DNA from: Rhizobium lentis | GTDB lineage: Bacteria; Pseudomonadota; Alphaproteobacteria; Rhizobiales; Rhizobiaceae | Direction: 5' to 3' | DNA: 64,000 nucleotides | Assembly (NCBI RefSeq): GCF_017352135.1 | Contig: NZ_CP071454.1 | Location: 2,443,001 to 2,507,000, forward strand | Part shown: positions 45,118 to 54,023 of the stretch, one piece after another | Layout: each line of letters opens with the position of its first letter | Numbering within the stretch: position 1 is the stretch's first letter | Program-made: the position numbers and the translations under genes | Notes under the pieces: generated by a model | What the model saw: only the letters and a program-made list of their open reading frames with translations | Database searches by the model: none | What the model was told of the DNA's origin: nothing

Positions 45118-46022
45118 ACGCAATGGGCGCAAAAGATCTGAGGCAGGGAGCCGACGAGGTGCTGGCGAGCGGAGAATATCCGCTGACGCGCCGCGACCTC
45201 ACGGAAATCGCCGCCATGATCTACTCGGATGCCGGGATCTTCCTCAACGAGACGAAGGCCTCGCTCGTCTATTCGCGTCTTTCGAAGCATATCCGCAATC
45301 TTGGTCTTTCCGGTTTCCGGGAATATTGCGAACTGGTCGCGTCGCCGGCTGGGGCTGCGGCGCGTCGCGAAATGCTCTCGCATCTGACGACCAATTTTAC
45401 CCGCTTCTTCCGCGAGAACCATCATTTCGAGCATCTGCGCGACCATGTCCTGCCGGAGCTTCTGCAGCGGGCGCGATCGGGCGGCAGGGTGCGCATCTGG
45501 TCGGCCGCTTCCTCCGACGGGCAGGAACCCTATTCGATCGCGCTGACCGTGCTGTCGCTGATGCCGAATGTCGCCGATTACGACTTCAAGATCCTGGCGA
45601 CCGACATCGACCCGAAAATCCTCGCCATCGCCCGGGCCGGCGCTTATGACGAGAACGCGCTCGAAACCGTCTCGCCCGCCATGCGCAAGCAGTGGTTCAG
45701 CGAAGTCGAAGTGCAGGGCCGCCGCAAGTTCCAGGTCGACGATCGCGTCAAGCGGCTGATCACCTACAACGAGCTGAACCTGATGGCGCAATGGCCCTTC
45801 AAGGGCAAGTTCGACGTCATCTTCTGCCGTAACGTCGTCATCTATTTTGATGAGCCGACGCAGATGAAGATCTGGCAGCGTTTCGCCGGCCTGCTGCCGG
45901 AGGGCGGCCATCTCTATATCGGCCATTCCGAGCGCGTCTCCGGCGAAGCAAAACACGTCTTCGACAATATCGGCATCACGACCTATCGATACGCCACCAA
46001 AGGTCTCGGGAGGAAGGCATGA
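45114..46022 (+). CDS. cheR: Chemoreceptor methyltransferase CheR
   Basis: A 302-residue S-adenosylmethionine-dependent methyltransferase that methylates Glu residues on receptors. N-terminal helical domain, then the methyltransferase core: [35 protein letters not shown] (the SAM loop, usually AGCSTGEEPYS, here [11 protein letters not shown]), and [13 protein letters not shown]. Overlaps both neighbours by 4 bp. No C-terminal pentapeptide-binding issue is visible. Confidence 0.96.
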   Translation: MNAMGAKDLRQGADEVLASGEYPLTRRDLTEIAAMIYSDAGIFLNETKASLVYSRLSKHIRNLGLSGFREYCELVASPAGAAARREMLSHLTTNFTRFFRENHHFEHLRDHVLPELLQRARSGGRVRIWSAASSDGQEPYSIALTVLSLMPNVADYDFKILATDIDPKILAIARAGAYDENALETVSPAMRKQWFSEVEVQGRRKFQVDDRVKRLITYNELNLMAQWPFKGKFDVIFCRNVVIYFDEPTQMKIWQRFAGLLPEGGHLYIGHSERVSGEAKHVFDNIGITTYRYATKGLGRKA

Positions 46023-47062
46023 GCGCTCCGGCAAGAGTTCTCGTTGTTGACGACTCGCCGACCATGCGGGGGCTGATCACCGCCGTGCTGAGCTCCGACC
46101 CGGAGGTCAACGTCATCGGCCAGGCCGGCGACGCTCTGGAAGCGCGCGAGGCGATCAAGCGGCTGAACCCCGACGTGGTGACGCTCGACATCGAGATGCC
46201 GAACATGAACGGCCTCGATTTCCTCGAAAAGATCATGACGCTGCGGCCGATGCCGGTCATCATGGTATCCACGATGACGCATCGCGGCGCCGAAGCGACC
46301 CTTGCTGCGCTTGAAATCGGCGCCTTCGACTGCGTCGGCAAGCCGGGCCCCGGCGAACCAAGGCCGTTCGGCGATCTCGCCGAAAAGGTCAAGGCTGCCG
46401 CGCGCACGCAGCGCCAGTTCTCCCAGCCGGCGGCTGCCGTCACGCCGCCGCCCTCGGTCGCCGAGTTCCGCGTCGGCCGCAAGATCGTCGCCATCGGCTC
46501 GTCGACCGGCGGCGTCGAGGCGCTAATCGCCGTGCTGCAGAAATTTCCGGCCAACTGCCCCCCGACGGTCATCACCCAGCATATGCCGCCGACCTTCACC
46601 AAGAGTTTCGCCGAGCGGCTGAACCGTCTCTGCGCCCCGGTAGTGCAGGAAGCGACCGATGGCGCCCGCCTCGAAATCGGCAAGATCTACCTGGCGCCGG
46701 GCGGCGAACGTCATCTCCAGGTCAGCGGCGGCTCGGCGCCGTGCTGCCGTCTTGTCGACCGGGCGCCGGTCAACGGTCACCGACCGTCGGTGGACGTGCT
46801 CTTTGATTCGGTCGCCGAACTCGCGGGCCGCAACGCCGTTGGCGTGATTCTGACCGGAATGGGCCGCGATGGCGCCGCCGGATTGTTGAAAATGCGCCAC
46901 GCCGGCGCCAGAACGCTCGGCCAGAACGAAAAAACCTGCGTCGTTTACGGAATGCCAAGGGTTGCTCAGGAACTTGGCGCCGTCGAGCAGCAGCTGCCGC
47001 TGGCTGCCATCGGCGAAGAAATATTGAAATTGACAGCCGCCCGAAAGGAAGGGACCGAATAA
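46019..47062 (+). CDS. cheB: Receptor methylesterase/deamidase CheB
   Basis: A 347-residue CheB with an N-terminal receiver (phospho-acceptor in [13 protein letters not shown]) and a C-terminal methylesterase. The catalytic Ser is in [12 protein letters not shown], the His in [13 protein letters not shown] and the Asp in [11 protein letters not shown]. It removes methyl groups added by CheR when phosphorylated by CheA. Confidence 0.97.
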   Translation: MSAPARVLVVDDSPTMRGLITAVLSSDPEVNVIGQAGDALEAREAIKRLNPDVVTLDIEMPNMNGLDFLEKIMTLRPMPVIMVSTMTHRGAEATLAALEIGAFDCVGKPGPGEPRPFGDLAEKVKAAARTQRQFSQPAAAVTPPPSVAEFRVGRKIVAIGSSTGGVEALIAVLQKFPANCPPTVITQHMPPTFTKSFAERLNRLCAPVVQEATDGARLEIGKIYLAPGGERHLQVSGGSAPCCRLVDRAPVNGHRPSVDVLFDSVAELAGRNAVGVILTGMGRDGAAGLLKMRHAGARTLGQNEKTCVVYGMPRVAQELGAVEQQLPLAAIGEEILKLTAARKEGTE

Positions 47063-47451
47063 TGTCGATCGCGGAGAAAATCAAAGTTCTGATCGTCGAT
47101 GATCAGGTAACGAGCCGGTTGCTGCTCAGCGATGCGCTGACCCAGCTCGGTTTCAAGCAGATCACATCCGCAGGCGACGGTGAGCAGGGCATGAAAATCA
47201 TGACCGAGCAGCCGCACCACCTGGTGATCTCGGACTTCAACATGCCGAAGATGGATGGCATCGGCTTCCTTCAGGCCGTGCGCACCAACCCGAACACCAA
47301 GAAGGCGGCCTTCATCATCCTCACCGCCCAGGGCGATCGGGCGCTGGTGCAGAAGGCAGCCCAGCTCGGCGCCAACAACGTACTCGCCAAGCCGTTCACG
47401 ATCGAGAAGATGAAAGCGGCCATCGAAGCCGTGTTTGGAGCTCTGAAATGA
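47062..47451 (+). CDS. cheY2: Chemotaxis response regulator CheY2
   Basis: A 129-residue receiver: acid pair in [11 protein letters not shown], phospho-acceptor in [12 protein letters not shown], Thr in [12 protein letters not shown], Lys in [11 protein letters not shown]. In rhizobia CheY2-P acts on the flagellar motor and changes its speed. Overlaps cheB by one base and cheD by 4 bp. Confidence 0.93.
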   Translation: MSIAEKIKVLIVDDQVTSRLLLSDALTQLGFKQITSAGDGEQGMKIMTEQPHHLVISDFNMPKMDGIGFLQAVRTNPNTKKAAFIILTAQGDRALVQKAAQLGANNVLAKPFTIEKMKAAIEAVFGALK

Positions 47452-48002
47452 TCACTGAGGGGGCAGCCCGCCGCGTGCACATCATTCAGGGCGAGTACAA
47501 GGTCCTGAGCGATCCGAATGCGGTCCTCTCGACCATTCTCGGCTCGTGCGTGGCCGCATGCCTCAGAGATCCCGTCGCCGGTGTCGGCGGCATGAACCAC
47601 TTTCTGCTGCCCGGTTCGGCGACGTCGCCGACATCAGGCGGCGATGCCACACGCTACGGCGTGCATCTGATGGAACTGCTGATCAACGGTCTCCTGAAGC
47701 AGGGCGCCCGGCGCGACCGGCTGGAGGCAAAGATCTTCGGCGGCGCGAAGACGATCTCGACATTCTCCAACGTCGGTGAGCAGAACGCGGCCTTCGCCAT
47801 GCAGTTCCTGAGGGATGAAGGCATTCCGGTGGTCGGCTCCTCCACCGGTGGAGAGCATGGGCGAAAGCTCGAATATTGGCCGGTCTCCGGTCGTGCCCGG
47901 CAATATCCGCTGACCGGCGCCGAAACGCAGAGAACCGTCGCTCTCGAGCAGCGTCCCGCCGCTCCGCAGAAGCCCGCCGAAACCAGTATCGAATTTTTTT
48001 GA
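47448..48002 (+). CDS. cheD: Chemoreceptor glutamine deamidase CheD
   Basis: A 184-residue CheD. The catalytic Cys is in [12 protein letters not shown] and the catalytic His in [11 protein letters not shown]. It converts Gln to Glu on receptors and in some species binds CheC. No cheC is in this operon. Confidence 0.95.
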   Translation: MITEGAARRVHIIQGEYKVLSDPNAVLSTILGSCVAACLRDPVAGVGGMNHFLLPGSATSPTSGGDATRYGVHLMELLINGLLKQGARRDRLEAKIFGGAKTISTFSNVGEQNAAFAMQFLRDEGIPVVGSSTGGEHGRKLEYWPVSGRARQYPLTGAETQRTVALEQRPAAPQKPAETSIEFF

Positions 48003-48018
48003 TGGCGAGGATTTTGAT

Positions 48019-48408
48019 ATGACATTTACTCCGGTGATGGAGCCGCCCGCGCCTGTTGAAGCGCTGAGCGACATCCTCATGCGCATCGTTTCGGAACTGC
48101 ATGATGTCGCTTACCTGATCGAGCGCATCGAGCCGCAGCTTCTCGAACTCGGCGGCGCCGAAATCCTCAATTCGCCGGATGCCATGAAGGTCATGCAGGG
48201 CATCGATCTGGCAGTGCAGAAATCGCGCGGCCTTGCCGAATTCATCGATACCATCACCGGCGAAATCCCGCTCGGCTGGACGGTCGACGTCGCGACCGCA
48301 CTCAGCCTCGTCAAGCTGGCGGAGATGCAGAAGGCGCTGGGCGGCGTCACACGCCACGGCCATTCCCAGCCGCTAAGCAAGGCGGCCGGCGACTTCGATT
48401 TCTTCTGA
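48019..48408 (+). CDS. cheT: Rhizobial chemotaxis protein CheT
   Basis: A 129-residue, mostly helical protein with no enzyme motif that I can see. It has SDILMRIVSELHDVAYLIER and LAEFIDTITGEIPLGWTVDV, and ends GDFDFF. Its place between cheD and fliF matches S. meliloti cheT, described there as affecting signal termination and adaptation. The sequence LAEMQKALGG precedes the tail; the Glu/Asp-rich helices recall CheZ only vaguely. GAGGA precedes the ATG. Confidence 0.82.
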   Translation: MTFTPVMEPPAPVEALSDILMRIVSELHDVAYLIERIEPQLLELGGAEILNSPDAMKVMQGIDLAVQKSRGLAEFIDTITGEIPLGWTVDVATALSLVKLAEMQKALGGVTRHGHSQPLSKAAGDFDFF

Positions 48409-48606
48409 GGCGCGCGATCTTTCAGCTTCACTCCTTGCGCCTTAGGCTCCTCATTTAACGCACGTCCTTCTCGCAACATCGCTGCGACATGCTTGAGCCT
48501 CTCGCTCCCGCGCGCTCTTCACGAAACGCTCGCACAAGTTTCGCCGATTATTCGTCAGATGAGGCAATAAGCCTGCTTTGTCTTTGACGGATCGTGCGAG
48601 AACAGA

Positions 48607-50298
48607 ATGAATCTGTTAAATCAATTAGTTCAGATATTTAAGAACTTTGGTGCCCTGGGCCGGACGCGCCTGATGATTCTGGGGGGCGTCGGCGCCCTTT
48701 CCATCGCCATCATCCTTGCGGCTGCTCTTTTCGTCAACAAACCGGCTCAAGAAACGCTCTACGTCGGTCTCGAAGCTCCCGATCTCAATCAGATCAGCAT
48801 GGCGCTTGCCGAAGCCAACATCAATTTCCAGGTCGGGGCGGACGGTTCCAGCATCACCGTTCCGGCGGGCATGACGGGCAAGGCCCGCCTGATGCTTGCC
48901 GAGCGCGGCCTGCCGAACAGCGCCAATGCTGGTTACGAACTGTTCGACAATGTCGGCTCGCTCGGTTTGACCTCCTTCATGCAGGAAGTGACGCGGGTTC
49001 GCGCGCTGGAAGGCGAGATCGCCCGCACCATCCAGTCGATCTCGGGCATCACGGCCGCGCGCGTCCATATCGTCATGCCCGAAGTCGGAAACTTCCGGAA
49101 GGCCGAGCAGAAGCCGACCGCCTCCGTCATGATTCGCGCCAGCGCCGCCACCGGGCGCGGCGCCGCCACCTCGATCCGCCACCTCGTCGCCTCGGCTGTG
49201 CCGGGGCTCGACGTCGATGACGTGACGATTCTTGATTCCGCCGGCCAGTTGCTCGCTTCCGGCGACGAGGCGAGCAACAGTTCGCTGAACCGCTCGCTCA
49301 ACATTGTCCAGAACGTTCAGCAGGAAGTCGAATCCAACATCGACAAGGCGCTCGCGCCCTTCCTCGGCATGGACAACTTCCGCTCCAGCGTCACGGCCGA
49401 CCTCAATACCGACGCCCAGCAGATACAGGAAACCGTCTACGATCCTGAATCCAAGGTCGAACGTTCGGTCCGATCGACGAAGGAAGCCCAGCAGTCGCAG
49501 CAGAGGCAGTCCGACAACGCAACGACCGTCGAACAGAACATTCCCCAGGCGGCCCCCGAGGCCGGCGGCGCCAACGGCCCGGAATCGCAGGACAAGTCCG
49601 ACAAGCGCGAAGAGCAGACCAACTACGAAATCAACAGCAAGACGACGGCGACGACCCGCAGCAGCTACAAGGTCGAAAAGCTGTCGATCGCCGTGGTCGT
49701 CAACAAGGGCCGCATCGCCAAGATGGTCGGCGAGCCCGCCGACCAGGCCAAGATGGACGCCTATGTTGCCGAGATGAAGAGCATCGTCGCTTCGGCAGCC
49801 GGAATCGACACTAGCCGCGGCGACGTCGTCACCGTCACGGCCATGGATTTCCTCGAGAACCAGCTGCTCGAAGACGCCACCGGCGGTATACGCGTCATGG
49901 ACATGCTGAACCGCAACCTTGCCGGCATCATCAACTCGCTGGCCTTCGTCGCGGTCGCCTTCGTGGTGGTCTGGATGGGCCTGCGGCCGCTGGTACGCAG
50001 CATTAGCGGCAACGGCTCCAGCTCGGTCCTCGGCGATGCCACGCCGGAAGCGGCCGGTCTCGAGCTCCCGGACTTCGCGCCGGCGGCAGGCGCCCCCGGA
50101 GGCGCTCTCATGGACGGCTTCGGATCCGACTTCGGCTTCGACAGCACCGAGGATCTGCTCAGTCTTGGCGACGACGACGGCAACTTCAACCGCCGCGTCA
50201 AGGAGGGGCCGGAACGCAAGCTTGCCCGCATGGTGGAGATCAACGAGGAACGCGCCGCCAAAATCCTCAGGAAATGGGCGATCGACGACGCAGCATAA
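48607..50298 (+). CDS. fliF: Flagellar MS-ring protein FliF
   Basis: A 563-residue FliF. It forms the membrane ring that carries the switch and rod. Two membrane helices frame the large periplasmic part: about 19-42 (RLMILGGVGALSIAIILAAA) and 439-460 (AGIINSLAFVAVAFVVVWMG). YscJ-type ring motifs include RVHIVMPEVGNFRK. The C-terminal cytoplasmic tail ends LARMVEINEERAAKILRKWA, the FliG-binding segment. It follows cheT by about 200 bp with its own likely promoter. Confidence 0.96.
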   Translation: MNLLNQLVQIFKNFGALGRTRLMILGGVGALSIAIILAAALFVNKPAQETLYVGLEAPDLNQISMALAEANINFQVGADGSSITVPAGMTGKARLMLAERGLPNSANAGYELFDNVGSLGLTSFMQEVTRVRALEGEIARTIQSISGITAARVHIVMPEVGNFRKAEQKPTASVMIRASAATGRGAATSIRHLVASAVPGLDVDDVTILDSAGQLLASGDEASNSSLNRSLNIVQNVQQEVESNIDKALAPFLGMDNFRSSVTADLNTDAQQIQETVYDPESKVERSVRSTKEAQQSQQRQSDNATTVEQNIPQAAPEAGGANGPESQDKSDKREEQTNYEINSKTTATTRSSYKVEKLSIAVVVNKGRIAKMVGEPADQAKMDAYVAEMKSIVASAAGIDTSRGDVVTVTAMDFLENQLLEDATGGIRVMDMLNRNLAGIINSLAFVAVAFVVVWMGLRPLVRSISGNGSSSVLGDATPEAAGLELPDFAPAAGAPGGALMDGFGSDFGFDSTEDLLSLGDDDGNFNRRVKEGPERKLARMVEINEERAAKILRKWAIDDAA

Positions 50299-50302
50299 GA
50301 AA

Positions 50303-50324
50303 GGGCCGGGAAACCGGCCCTTTT
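50303..50324 (+). terminator. Rho-independent terminator of fliF
   Basis: Perfect stem GGGCCGG (50303-50309) with CCGGCCC (50314-50320), GAAA tetraloop, then TTTT. It lies 5 bp after the fliF stop. Confidence 0.9.
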
Positions 50325-50637
50325 CACGTCGTCGCCACGACGGCTTCGGACAGACGCATTAAATCTGTTGGCTTCACTCGCGCAATACGCGAATCAAGTT
50401 GCGATACAGCCAGAATCACCTTAGCCTCTGCCATATCTCGAGCGGCATAATCGGCATTCGAATCAAGGCACGAACGGCGGCTGATGTAAATACCTAGAAG
50501 TCGGAGATGCTACTTTGCATCGGCTGGCTTACCCTTAGGTGATTCGAAATGGGATTCGCGGGACTTGAATTGAATCCTTTACAGAAAAATTGCAGTTGCA
50601 CCGAGTGTCACCGTTTCTCAGCCGCAGGACGTTGCCA
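50325..50637. other. Promoter region of visN
   Basis: About 310 bp between the fliF terminator and visN, less GC-rich than the genes around it. No open frame stands out. It should contain the visNR promoter. I saw no recognisable operator. Confidence 0.5.
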
Positions 50638-51384
50638 ATGGATATGAACATAGTTCTGGCGAGCAAAGGCGAGAGGCACATGATGAATTTCGCAAGCGCA
50701 GTGGCGCCGGCTCTGTTGCCGCGCGACGAGCTGATCCAACGCCTGCACGGGGTCGCAAACACCGGCAGGTTGCAGTCCGGACTGCGCGCCCTGACGGACT
50801 ATGTCGGTGCCTCGCACTATCTTCTGGCGCGGTGTGATCTGATCCAGGAAAGCGGCCTCGATTTCATCGTTTCCTCGGATTGGCCCTTCGATCTGGTCAA
50901 GGAGGTCGCCAATGATCTCGTCAGCGGTTATGCCCGCTCGACCGAGCTGGAAAAATGCATGCAGGTCTTCCAGCCGAATTTTGCGCTTCTGCCCGAAGCC
51001 GCAGACGTGCCGGACGGCGCCAGCCGCCAATACTGTTCCTTGACCTTCAATGTCGGCCGCTCGCGGCTCGCCTTGATGTTCCTGTTCGGCGAAGGCTTCA
51101 TCCTGTCGCCGGAGCGACTGCGGGACGTGGGGCTGCTTGCCGGCTACGTTGCGAGCTTTCTGCGCTGCGGAGGCGCGCGGGTCGATCGCGATTTCGAACT
51201 GACCGACCGCGAGCTGGAATGCTTGTTCTGGATCGCCGAGGGCAAGACCAGCGACGAGATCGCGATGATCCTCGGAATCTCCCGCAATACCATCAACAAC
51301 TACATCACCAGCGTGATGCGCAAGACGGCGACCAAGACCCGGTCGGAGGCCATTGCCTTCGCGGTCCGCAACAATTTCGTATAG
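50638..51384 (+). CDS. visN: Flagellar master regulator VisN (LuxR family)
   Basis: A 248-residue LuxR-type regulator. With VisR it forms the VisNR heterodimer that switches on rem and so the flagellar and chemotaxis genes in rhizobia. The N-terminal ligand-binding-type domain (YLLARCDLIQESGLDFIVSS) and the C-terminal helix-turn-helix (LTDRELECLFWIAEGKTSDE, LGISRNTINNYI) are clear. Position between fliF and flhB is diagnostic. Start uncertain: TTG 50590, ATG 50638, 50644 and 50680 are in frame; 50638 has AGGAC upstream. Confidence 0.92.
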   Translation: MDMNIVLASKGERHMMNFASAVAPALLPRDELIQRLHGVANTGRLQSGLRALTDYVGASHYLLARCDLIQESGLDFIVSSDWPFDLVKEVANDLVSGYARSTELEKCMQVFQPNFALLPEAADVPDGASRQYCSLTFNVGRSRLALMFLFGEGFILSPERLRDVGLLAGYVASFLRCGGARVDRDFELTDRELECLFWIAEGKTSDEIAMILGISRNTINNYITSVMRKTATKTRSEAIAFAVRNNFV

Positions 51385-51392
51385 GGGGATCC

Positions 51393-52139
51393 ATGGGGCA
51401 TCCATCAAGCAGGGCGATGAGCGGCGCCGATCCGCTGCGCATGGTGCGGATGAACAGGATTTCCAGCCGCTCCGATCTTTTTCCGCGGCTCATCGCGATG
51501 CAGAAGCTCGCCGACGCTCGAGGCTTCGCGATTTACCGTGTCAGCGGCTCGGGGCTTCCGGCAAAGCAGCGCCTTGTCTGCGAGCTCGAGAACTGGGGAC
51601 CTTCCAATGCCGGTTTCGGCAAGGCCTTGACGGATGCCTATGGCGATATCCTACTCGATCATATCGAAAAGTCGCTGCTGCCGCTCTCCTGGGCCGGCGC
51701 TCATGACCGGGCGGCCCCCGGTCCGGCGGATTTTTCGCCCTTCATGACGCGCCTGAAGGATGGCATCCTGCCCTTCTCCGGCCTTGCCTTTCCGGTGCGG
51801 CTCGGCGCCGTCGGCAACGGCTTCATCCTTTTCACCGGCGATGATATCGATCCATCTAGCGACACGATCGTCGAGCTGCACGGCCGCTGCTGCCATATCA
51901 TGATGGATCTGCTCTCGCTCGACGAACGCCGCGCGGCCGCCGCCGAGGCCCTCAGCGAACGCGAGATCGCCTGTCTTCAGCTTGCCGGTGACGGCCGCAT
52001 CAGTGAAGAGATCGCCGAAAAACTCGGCCTGTCCGTCCACACGGTCAATGCCTATCTCGGCTCGGCGACCATCAAGCTCAATTCCGTCAACCGTATCCAG
52101 GCGATCGCCAAGGCGATCCGGCTCGGCTACATCAGCTGA
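51393..52139 (+). CDS. visR: Flagellar master regulator VisR (LuxR family)
   Basis: A 248-residue LuxR-type partner of VisN. The N-terminal domain (LIAMQKLADARGFAIYRVSG) is paralogous to VisN, and the C-terminal helix-turn-helix has LSEREIACLQLAGDGRISEE and LGLSVHTVNAYLGS. AGGGGG lies upstream of the ATG. It follows visN by 8 bp and converges on the hypothetical gene at 52199-52639. Confidence 0.93.
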   Translation: MGHPSSRAMSGADPLRMVRMNRISSRSDLFPRLIAMQKLADARGFAIYRVSGSGLPAKQRLVCELENWGPSNAGFGKALTDAYGDILLDHIEKSLLPLSWAGAHDRAAPGPADFSPFMTRLKDGILPFSGLAFPVRLGAVGNGFILFTGDDIDPSSDTIVELHGRCCHIMMDLLSLDERRAAAAEALSEREIACLQLAGDGRISEEIAEKLGLSVHTVNAYLGSATIKLNSVNRIQAIAKAIRLGYIS

Positions 52140-52198
52140 ACCGGCGCCGGCCGCCCTGGACGAAAGTCGGCGCGAAACTTGCTTGTTGTGAGAGCAAA

Positions 52199-52639
52199 TC
52201 AGCTGGCGAGCGCGCGCGGCGGCTTCATGCTGTAGCGGGCTTGCCGAAGGCTCTTTTCCAGGAAGGCGGTATTCTGGTCGGGGTCGGCCGAGGGATCCTG
52301 GAAGGCGATGTGATTGATTTCGATGCCGGCATGATCTTCGGCAAGGGTGAGCTGGGCATAGACGGTGACGCCGCGCGGCTTGATTTCCAGGTCGAGAACG
52401 ACTTCGGGCTTGCCGCCCCACTCCAACGTATAGTTTCCGCCCAGGCCGAAATTGACCGTACCCGGATGAAAGAAAAGCTCCGCCGCCGAAGCGACGAGAT
52501 CGGCCAGATTGCCGTAATACTCGAAGCGCAGCAGTGAAATAAGGTCAGAAGCATCCAGAAGGCGCAGTTCGGTGGCGACCGGGCTGATCGCGTCTGCGAG
52601 GATCTTTTCACGCTGGGTAGAGTGGGGGCATTTTTTCAT
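52199..52639 (-). CDS. Conserved hypothetical protein of the flagellar operon
   Basis: A 146-residue protein without signal peptide or membrane helix. It has ELRLLDASDLISLLRFEYYG, then a Gly/Trp strand (FGLGGNYTLEWGGKPEVVLD) and VTVYAQLTLAEDHAGIEINH. No family recognised. It lies 5 bp downstream of flhB on the same strand, so it is the last gene of the motA-fliM-fliN-fliG-flhB unit. Rhizobial genomes usually keep such a gene here, which suggests a motility role, but nothing in the sequence names it. Confidence 0.75.
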   Translation of the reverse strand: MKKCPHSTQREKILADAISPVATELRLLDASDLISLLRFEYYGNLADLVASAAELFFHPGTVNFGLGGNYTLEWGGKPEVVLDLEIKPRGVTVYAQLTLAEDHAGIEINHIAFQDPSADPDQNTAFLEKSLRQARYSMKPPRALAS

Positions 52640-52644
52640 TCGGC

Positions 52645-53724
52645 TTATCTTACCCGTTTGTTCTTGGCGTCTGCGGCGTAGACCCGGTGGATCAGCTCCG
52701 CAACGGCCTTATAGAAGACTGACGGTATGACACTATCGACCGAGACTTGCGCAAACATGGAGCGTGCAAGCGGCGGATCCTCGAACACCGGGATGCCGTT
52801 CTGCTCGGCGATCTCCCTGATCTTGAGGGCAATGAGGTCCTGGCCCTTGGCCAGAACCACCGGCGCGTCGTTCTCTTCACGCGCGTAGCGCAGCGCCACG
52901 GCATAGTGCGTCGGGTTGGCAATGACGAGTGTTGCACGGTGTACGTTGGCGATCATGCGCCGGCGCGCACGGTCGCGCATCAGCGAGCGCTGCCGGCTTT
53001 TGACAAAAGGGTCGCCCTGGGCCTGCTTGTTTTCTTCCTTCACTTCGTGCCGCGTCATCTTCAGCTCGGTGAACCAGTGGTGACGCGTCCAGAAAAGGTC
53101 GGCGATCGCCACGATGGCGGTGGCGATCAGCATGACGATGATGATCTTGCGCATCGCTGTCATCATCCGCACGAGGATGGTCTGCGGATCGGAGAACATC
53201 GCGTCGATCGAGCTAAAATATTCGCTCCTCATCACGAAGAACAGGATGACCCCGACCACGACGACCTTGAACAGCGATTTTCCGAATTCGATGAGGCCAG
53301 GCAGGCTGAACAGCCGTGACCAGCCCTTGATCGGCGAGATGCGCGAGCCCTGCGGCCGGATGCGTTCGAGCACCAGCGTCGGCAGGTTCTGAAAGACGGA
53401 GGAGGCGATGCCGAACACCATGAACAGGATGAAGGCCGGCGCCAGCAGTGCTGCACTTGCCCAGCCGATCCGGACGAACAACGACAATATATCCGGCCCG
53501 GTCTCGATCTTCCATTGGTCGGGCTGCTCGAAGATGTCGCGCAGCGTTTCCGTCATGCGCCCGACGCTGTCGGGGAGGAAGAACACCAGATAGATGTAGG
53601 TGGCGAGAATCGTCGCGAAGATCGACAGCTCGCGCGATGACGGCACGTTGCCTTTTTCCGCGGCATCGCTCTGCTTTTTCGCGGTCGGGGCTTCTGTTTT
53701 GCTGTCCTTGTCATCATCTGCCAA
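52645..53724 (-). CDS. flhB: Flagellar type III export protein FlhB
   Basis: A 359-residue FlhB, inner-membrane part of the flagellar export gate that controls substrate switching. Four membrane helices (about 30-50, 85-110, 140-165, 185-205) are followed by the cytoplasmic domain. The autocleavage motif NPTH starts at Asn270 ([14 protein letters not shown]). N-terminal cytoplasmic stretch has [20 protein letters not shown], as usual. Confidence 0.96.
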   Translation of the reverse strand: MADDDKDSKTEAPTAKKQSDAAEKGNVPSSRELSIFATILATYIYLVFFLPDSVGRMTETLRDIFEQPDQWKIETGPDILSLFVRIGWASAALLAPAFILFMVFGIASSVFQNLPTLVLERIRPQGSRISPIKGWSRLFSLPGLIEFGKSLFKVVVVGVILFFVMRSEYFSSIDAMFSDPQTILVRMMTAMRKIIIVMLIATAIVAIADLFWTRHHWFTELKMTRHEVKEENKQAQGDPFVKSRQRSLMRDRARRRMIANVHRATLVIANPTHYAVALRYAREENDAPVVLAKGQDLIALKIREIAEQNGIPVFEDPPLARSMFAQVSVDSVIPSVFYKAVAELIHRVYAADAKNKRVR

Positions 53725-53794
53725 GTCGCGGCCCTCCGTCGAAGAAATGGGCCCCAGCTAACGCACGTCGCCCAAAAGTGTGCAGCGGTTTTGG

Positions 53795-53840
53795 GATGCG
53801 ACATGCATCAAAACAAAGACCTAAAGCGCGTCGCAGGAAC
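53795..53840 (+). repeat. Dispersed repeat, copy A
   Basis: The segment beginning GATGCGACATGCATCAAAAC aligns with copy B at 53959-54005: both contain a GAC(A/G)TGCAT core, a CAA-AAGG/AAAG block, CTAAA, and a final GTCGCA. It overlaps the first arm of the palindrome at 53824. Confidence 0.55.
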
Positions 53841-53862
53841 TAAGTTTCCACGCGACGCGCTT
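53824..53862. repeat. Palindromic intergenic element between flhB and fliG
   Basis: Arms AAGCGCGTCGC (53824-53834) and GCGACGCGCTT (53852-53862) are perfect 11-bp inverted repeats. The 17-bp loop itself holds GGAA/TTCC, which could extend the stem. It is part of a copy of a longer element (53795-53840). I recall the same word set (CAAAGACCTAAAGCGCGTCGC) from many intergenic gaps of Rhizobium genomes, so it is probably a dispersed repeat. Confidence 0.7.
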
Positions 53863-53958
53863 ATGGGAAGGGTAGTCGCCTGTGGCACGGCGATCAACAG
53901 CCGCCTTTCGGTATACCGGATTTGTCAGCAGTCTGGAACTGCCGATACATGGGCGCGG

Positions 53959-54005
53959 GATCACGACGTGCATGCAACAAGGAGCTAAAACGAGTCGCAC
54001 GAATC
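53959..54005 (+). repeat. Dispersed repeat, copy B (degenerate)
   Basis: GATCACGACGTGCATGCAAC and the following GGAGCTAAAACGAGTCGCAC match copy A at roughly 70% by eye, 164 bp further on. Two copies of one element within 211 bp of a flagellar operon gap suggest insertion or duplication there. Confidence 0.5.
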
Positions 54006-54023
54006 AGTTCACTGCGGCCCGTT

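Noticed and set aside
52140..52198. Terminator in the convergent gap after visR
   Set aside because: There is a GC palindrome (CCGGCGCCGG) but no T-tract after it on either strand.
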